Source of the DNA: an uncultured Actinomycetes bacterium
GTDB taxonomy: Bacteria > Actinomycetota > Acidimicrobiia > Acidimicrobiales > Microtrichaceae
Reading direction: 5' to 3'
NCBI GenBank assembly: GCA_903930035.1
Contig: CAIYXG010000191.1
Coordinates: 1-8,931 of the forward strand
Length of the DNA: 8,931 nt
The position numbers were made by a program, and so were the translations under genes. This document shows, piece after piece, positions 5,955 to 8,931 of this stretch (position 1 is its first letter; each line of letters opens with the position of its first letter). The notes under the pieces are model-generated. The model saw only the letters and a program-made list of their open reading frames with translations. It was not told the origin of the DNA and made no database searches.

Positions 5955-7169
5955 TCAGCGGGGGCGTGGCTCGTTGAGGCCGGTCACGTTGTCGCGCACG
6001 ACCTTGAGCACCGTGGCGCCGTCCAGCCCGCCCAGCTCGTCCAGGTAGTCGAGCGGCCGTGGCATGCCCTCGATGTGGGGCCAGTCCGACCCGAAGATCA
6101 CGCGGTCGGGACCCATGACGTCGAGCACCTCGTGCACGTCGTCCTCCCAGAACGGGTTGATCCAGATGTGGCGCCGGAAGGTCTCGACCGGGTCCTCGGC
6201 GAACCAGCCGCCGAGCTTGTGGCCCAGCGCGTCCAGTCGGTGCATGAGCGAGCGCAGGAACCCGGACCCGTTCTCCACCGACGCCACCCGCAGGTTGGGG
6301 AACCGGGTGAACAGCTGGTCGCACACCAGCGAGGACAGGAAGTCCTCGGCGGGGCGCTCGAGCATGAGCATGCGGATGGGCTGGGGGATGCCGTTGTTGA
6401 AGTTGGCCGTGAACCCCTCGTCCGCGTAGCCGTGCGTGGTGTACCCGGCGTCGCCGGCGTGGACCACCAGCGTGATGCCGGCCTCGTCGAGCCGCGCCCA
6501 GAACCTGTCGAACGACGGGTGGGCGGGCGGGAGCGCGCCGTCCTTGGTGGTGGGCGCGGCGGGGCGCATGACCACCGTGCGGGCACCGCGGTCGAGCGCC
6601 CACTCGAGCTCCTCGCACGCCCAGTCCACGTCGGCGAGCGTCAGGTAGGGGCCGGCGAAGATCCGGTCCTGGTAGTCGAAGCCCCAGTCCTCCTCGAGCC
6701 ACCGGTTGAACGCCCGGAACGTGACGCAGACGGCCTCGGGGTCGTCCTTCAGGAGCGCCTCGTAGACCATGCCGAGCGTGGGGAAGAGCCAGACCTTGTC
6801 CAGGCCGTGGTCGTCCATGGTCGCCAGGCGGGCGTCACGGTCGCGGTAGGCAGGGTCGATCCGGTCGCGGGCCCGCAGGAGCTCGATGGGGTCGTCGCCG
6901 TTGGGGTTGCCGCGGAAGTAGTCGCGCAGGACGCCCGGCTTGGCCACCGGGTCGAAGGTGGGGTTGACCACGGCCCGGGAGACCTTGCCCCCGACCACGT
7001 GGTACTTGCGGCCGTCGACCTCGGCCCACTGGATGGTGCGCGGCCCCCAGGCGGGGTCCAGGTGGCGGGTGAAGGCGTCGAGCGCCTCGTAGTAGTGGTT
7101 GTCGGCGTCGAACGGCCGCTGGCCCACCTGGGTGGGGACGGCGACGGGGGCGGGGGCCAGGTCGGTCAC
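5955..7169 (-). CDS. Amidohydrolase_2-family metal-dependent hydrolase (second of pair)
   Basis: A 404-residue cytoplasmic TIM-barrel protein of the amidohydrolase superfamily (ACMSD / gamma-resorcylate decarboxylase / LigW clan), whose known members decarboxylate or hydrolyse aromatic or unsaturated acids with Zn or Mn. Likely metal ligands are D23 and H25 (DNH after strand 1), H237 in VVHAGD (strand 5) and D362 in FGSDWPH (strand 8). Strand 6 carries E299 in VENGSG where decarboxylases usually have an HxG-type motif, so the reaction may differ. The start is GTG, 5 nt past the stop of the upstream paralogue, with only a weak AGG before it. The same frame is open much further upstream, but that is out-of-frame reading over the neighbour. 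The two proteins align along strands 5-8 but differ strongly in the N-terminal half. Substrate unknown. Confidence 0.88.
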   Translation of the reverse strand: MTDLAPAPVAVPTQVGQRPFDADNHYYEALDAFTRHLDPAWGPRTIQWAEVDGRKYHVVGGKVSRAVVNPTFDPVAKPGVLRDYFRGNPNGDDPIELLRARDRIDPAYRDRDARLATMDDHGLDKVWLFPTLGMVYEALLKDDPEAVCVTFRAFNRWLEEDWGFDYQDRIFAGPYLTLADVDWACEELEWALDRGARTVVMRPAAPTTKDGALPPAHPSFDRFWARLDEAGITLVVHAGDAGYTTHGYADEGFTANFNNGIPQPIRMLMLERPAEDFLSSLVCDQLFTRFPNLRVASVENGSGFLRSLMHRLDALGHKLGGWFAEDPVETFRRHIWINPFWEDDVHEVLDVMGPDRVIFGSDWPHIEGMPRPLDYLDELGGLDGATVLKVVRDNVTGLNEPRPR

Positions 7170-7174
7170 GGTGC

Positions 7175-8377
7175 CTACTTGTAGAAGGCCGGGCTGGACG
7201 CGTCGGCCGGCACGGTCTCGAGCGGGTGGGTGAGCTCGTCCACGGTCGGGCCGAACTCGTCGGCCAGGGGCGCCAGGGCGGCCAGGTCGACGCCGTAGAC
7301 CTTGGCGGCGGTCCCGCCGAGCAGGAGCCGCAGGTCGGCCTCGGACCAGTCGTGGAACGACCGGCGGAGCGACTCCTTGGTGTAGGGGTAGGTGCCCTCC
7401 CGGTGCGGGTAGTCGGAGCCCCACATGAACCGGTCCACGCCCAGGTCGTGCATCATCGCCGCCTCGGCCGGCGGCGGGAACGACGCCCCGACGTAGCAGT
7501 TGGTGGCGAACACCTCGGACGGGCGCGTCCGGAGCTGCTGCGCCGAGGGGCCCAGCTCGCCGAACTTCCCGGCGGCCATGGCGTCGTGCAGGTAGTCCAT
7601 CTGCTCGAGCGCGGCGCCCAGCCAGCCGGTGCCCTGCTCGGTCATGACGAACACCAGCTCGGGGAACCGGTCGAACACGCCCGACATGATCAGGTGGCCG
7701 AGCGCCCGGTTGGCGAAGAACCCGGCCTCCATCATGTAGATGACGACCGACGACGGGTACGCCCCGAAGTCGGGCATGCCGCTGCCGCCGCCGTGGTGCG
7801 TGACCGGCAGGCCCAGCTCGACGCACGTGGCCCAGAGCTTGTCGTAGGTGGGGGAGTAGAGCGGCTCGATGCCGGGGGTGTCGGGCGAGACGCCCGGGAG
7901 CAGCACGCCCTTCATGCCGTGCTCCTTGCCCCAGCGGACCTCCTCGACCGCGTGGTCCACGTCGTTGAGCAGGATCTGCACCTGGCCGACCCGCTCGTTC
8001 GGGCGCTGGGCCACGAAGTCGGCGAGCCAGCGGTTGTGGGCCTGGATGCCGGCGCGGCGCAGCGTGTAGTCCTCGGGGGTGGTCGGGGCCGGCGCGATCA
8101 CCACGCCGGTCGGGAAGAACGGCGGCACCGTGTTGGGGAACAGCACCTCCGCCACGACGCCGTCGGCGTGCAGCTCCGTGGTGCGGCGCTCGTCGTCCCA
8201 GTTGCGGGTCCGGCCGTCGTCCTGCAGGTCGCGGAACGGGTTCTTGTAGCCGCCGCGCCAGTCGTCGAACCGGTCGCGGAACGCGGGGTCCAGGTACTCG
8301 CGGTAGGTGGCGTGGTTGCCGCCGGCGTGGCAGTCGGCGGAGACGAGCGTGTAGCGGGGGGACGTCGTGGTGGACAT
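7175..8377 (-). CDS. Amidohydrolase_2-family metal-dependent hydrolase (first of pair)
   Basis: A 400-residue cytoplasmic metal-dependent hydrolase or decarboxylase of the same family as its downstream neighbour. Strand 1 gives D15 and H17 (SADCHAGG), strand 5 H194 (VTHHGG), and strand 8 D322 in WGSDYPHREG; these match the metal ligands of ACMSD-clan enzymes. Strand 6 has E247 in TEQGTGW. The C-terminal part has YPYTKESL and a tail of about 30 residues after the last barrel helix. The start ATG follows AGGAGGT at a 5-nt spacing, the best ribosome site in the window; upstream codons in the same frame run antisense into the SDR gene and are not coding. The stop TAG lies 5 nt before the GTG of the next amidohydrolase, so the two form an operon. 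No specific substrate can be assigned. Confidence 0.9.
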   Translation of the reverse strand: MSTTTSPRYTLVSADCHAGGNHATYREYLDPAFRDRFDDWRGGYKNPFRDLQDDGRTRNWDDERRTTELHADGVVAEVLFPNTVPPFFPTGVVIAPAPTTPEDYTLRRAGIQAHNRWLADFVAQRPNERVGQVQILLNDVDHAVEEVRWGKEHGMKGVLLPGVSPDTPGIEPLYSPTYDKLWATCVELGLPVTHHGGGSGMPDFGAYPSSVVIYMMEAGFFANRALGHLIMSGVFDRFPELVFVMTEQGTGWLGAALEQMDYLHDAMAAGKFGELGPSAQQLRTRPSEVFATNCYVGASFPPPAEAAMMHDLGVDRFMWGSDYPHREGTYPYTKESLRRSFHDWSEADLRLLLGGTAAKVYGVDLAALAPLADEFGPTVDELTHPLETVPADASSPAFYK

Positions 8378-8382
8378 GTGCG

Positions 8383-8389
8383 ACCTCCT
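8383..8389 (-). promoter_or_regulatory. Strong ribosome binding site of the first amidohydrolase
   Basis: AGGAGGT on the minus strand lies 5 nt before the ATG at 8377. It is close to the consensus anti-16S sequence and fixes the start. Confidence 0.85.
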
Positions 8390-8399
8390 GTCGGCCCTG

Positions 8400-8405
8400 A
8401 CGCTA
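8400..8405 (-). promoter_or_regulatory. Candidate -10 element for the amidohydrolase operon
   Basis: The minus strand reads TAGCGT (TANNNT). A transcript starting about 7 nt downstream, near 8393, would have a 16-nt leader that contains the strong ribosome site. No convincing -35 is seen. Confidence 0.35.
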
Positions 8406-8429
8406 TGCCCTTCCTGCGGGCGGCTCCTA

Positions 8430-8441
8430 GGCGGTGCCGCC
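8430..8441. promoter_or_regulatory. Small inverted repeat in the divergent promoter region
   Basis: GGCGG and CCGCC are separated by 2 bp, overlapping a CCTAGG palindrome at 8426-8431, midway between the two divergent start sites. It lies where an operator for both directions could sit. In DNA this GC-rich a 5-bp repeat arises easily by chance, and no regulator gene is in view. Confidence 0.15.
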
Positions 8442-8479
8442 GGCCGCGTCCGGATGGGAGCGGCGCCGGGGACCGTCAC

Positions 8480-8485
8480 TAGAGT
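8480..8485 (+). promoter_or_regulatory. Candidate -10 element for a leaderless SDR transcript
   Basis: TAGAGT (TANNNT) ends 7 nt before the ATG at 8493, and there is no Shine-Dalgarno in between. The spacing fits a transcript starting on the A of the start codon, as is common in actinobacteria. Confidence 0.45.
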
Positions 8486-8492
8486 CCGCCGC

Positions 8493-8931
8493 ATGACGAC
8501 CGACCTCACCAACCTTCCGCAGCGCTTCCAGGGCAAGGTCGCCCTCATCACCGGCGCCGGCTCGGGCATCGGCCGCGCGGTGTCCCAGCGGCTGGCCGCC
8601 GAGGGCGCGTCGGTGTTCGCCCACGACATCAACGGCGAGGCGCTCGAGGAGACCGCCCAGCTGGTGCGCGACGCCGGCGGGACCATTGCGACCCGGGTCG
8701 GGAGCATCGCCGAGCGGGCCGAGTGCTTCGCCACCGTAGAGGCCGCGGTCGCCGAGTTCGGCAAGCTCGACGTGCTAGGCAACGTGGCGGGCATCTCCCG
8801 TGCGCAGCACTTCACCGAGATCGACGAGGAGTCGTACCGCCGGCTGTTCGCCGTGAACGTGGACGGGCCGTTCTTCCTGTGCCAGGCCGCCGTGCCGCAC
8901 CTGCTCGAGTCCTCGGGCAACATCGTCAACA
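8493..8931 (+). CDS. Short-chain dehydrogenase/reductase, 3' end outside the window
   Basis: The first 146 residues of a classical SDR, an NAD(P)-dependent alcohol/ketone oxidoreductase. The Rossmann glycine motif TGAGSGIG is at residues 20-27. The D45 position after strand 2 (AHD) favours NAD(H) over NADP(H). The strand-4 motif is NVAG (97-100) in place of the usual NNAG, and N122 in FAVNVDG is the Asn of the catalytic tetrad. The Ser and the YxxxK pair lie beyond the window edge, so catalysis cannot be confirmed. An in-frame ATG at 8454 would add 13 residues; I prefer 8493 because the residues after it fit the family start and a -10-like hexamer sits just upstream. It is divergent from the amidohydrolase operon and may work in the same catabolic route. 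Confidence 0.9.
   Translation, partial: MTTDLTNLPQRFQGKVALITGAGSGIGRAVSQRLAAEGASVFAHDINGEALEETAQLVRDAGGTIATRVGSIAERAECFATVEAAVAEFGKLDVLGNVAGISRAQHFTEIDEESYRRLFAVNVDGPFFLCQAAVPHLLESSGNIVN

Noticed and set aside
4141..6048. Long plus-strand open frame (635 codons) opposite the GH5 and esterase genes
   Set aside because: It is antisense to two genes with complete catalytic motifs. Its translation is Gly/Arg/Val/His-rich low-complexity sequence with no recognisable domain, as expected when GC-rich codons are read from the other strand.
5881..7169. Minus-strand frame joining GH5 upstream through the amidohydrolase (770 codons from 6702)
   Set aside because: The upstream part is out-of-frame reading of the amidohydrolase; the GH5 lipoprotein signal peptide starts cleanly at 5880.
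7226..8482. Plus-strand open frame (418 codons) opposite the first amidohydrolase
   Set aside because: It has the same shadow composition, no ribosome site and no domain, and the minus-strand frame contains all amidohydrolase metal ligands.
1..8931. tRNA, rRNA, insertion sequences, phage or toxin-antitoxin genes
   Set aside because: I looked for tRNA-like cloverleaf ends, transposase motifs, flanking inverted repeats and small paired ORFs on both strands and found none that could be supported.

Overview
The window looks like chromosome of a very GC-rich actinobacterium. By eye the GC content is above 70 %, nearly every third codon position is G or C, GTG starts occur, and exported proteins carry long Thr/Pro linkers. 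Those linkers, together with two actinobacterial-type amidohydrolases, fit Acidimicrobiia (Iamia/Ilumatobacter-like) best. That placement is an inference from style; no marker gene is present.

Layout: six complete genes lie on the minus strand and one partial gene on the plus strand. Reading the minus strand in the direction of transcription (right to left): two paralogous Amidohydrolase_2-family metal hydrolases (8377-7175 and 7169-5955, 5 nt apart); a GH5 glycosidase lipoprotein resembling endoglycoceramidases (5880-4390); an HSL-family alpha/beta-hydrolase esterase whose GTG start is 4 nt past the glycosidase stop (4385-3342); a probable lipoprotein with an Asp/Arg-repeat stalk, a Thr linker and a seven-bladed beta-propeller (3206-1911); and an exported GH16 laminarinase-type glucanase with an N-terminal beta-sandwich domain and a Thr/Pro linker (1712-69). 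On the plus strand a short-chain dehydrogenase/reductase starts at 8493 and runs off the right edge. It is divergent from the amidohydrolase pair across a 115-bp promoter region.

Functionally the window splits in two. The right third is cytoplasmic small-molecule catabolism (amidohydrolase pair plus SDR). The left two thirds are mostly cell-surface or secreted proteins acting on glycans or glycolipids: glycosidase, coupled esterase, surface propeller and beta-glucanase. Coupling of the GH5 enzyme and the esterase suggests they act on one substrate, perhaps an acylated glycolipid, but the substrate cannot be read from the sequence.

No RNA gene, CRISPR array, insertion sequence, phage gene or regulator was seen. 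All intergenic gaps are under 200 bp. The most unusual items are the DDDDR-repeat stalk of the propeller protein, the near-exact 120-bp blade periodicity in that gene, the tight GH5/esterase pair, and an E-[NQ]-G-x-G motif shared by the two amidohydrolases. I do not see clear evidence for a wholly new multi-gene system.
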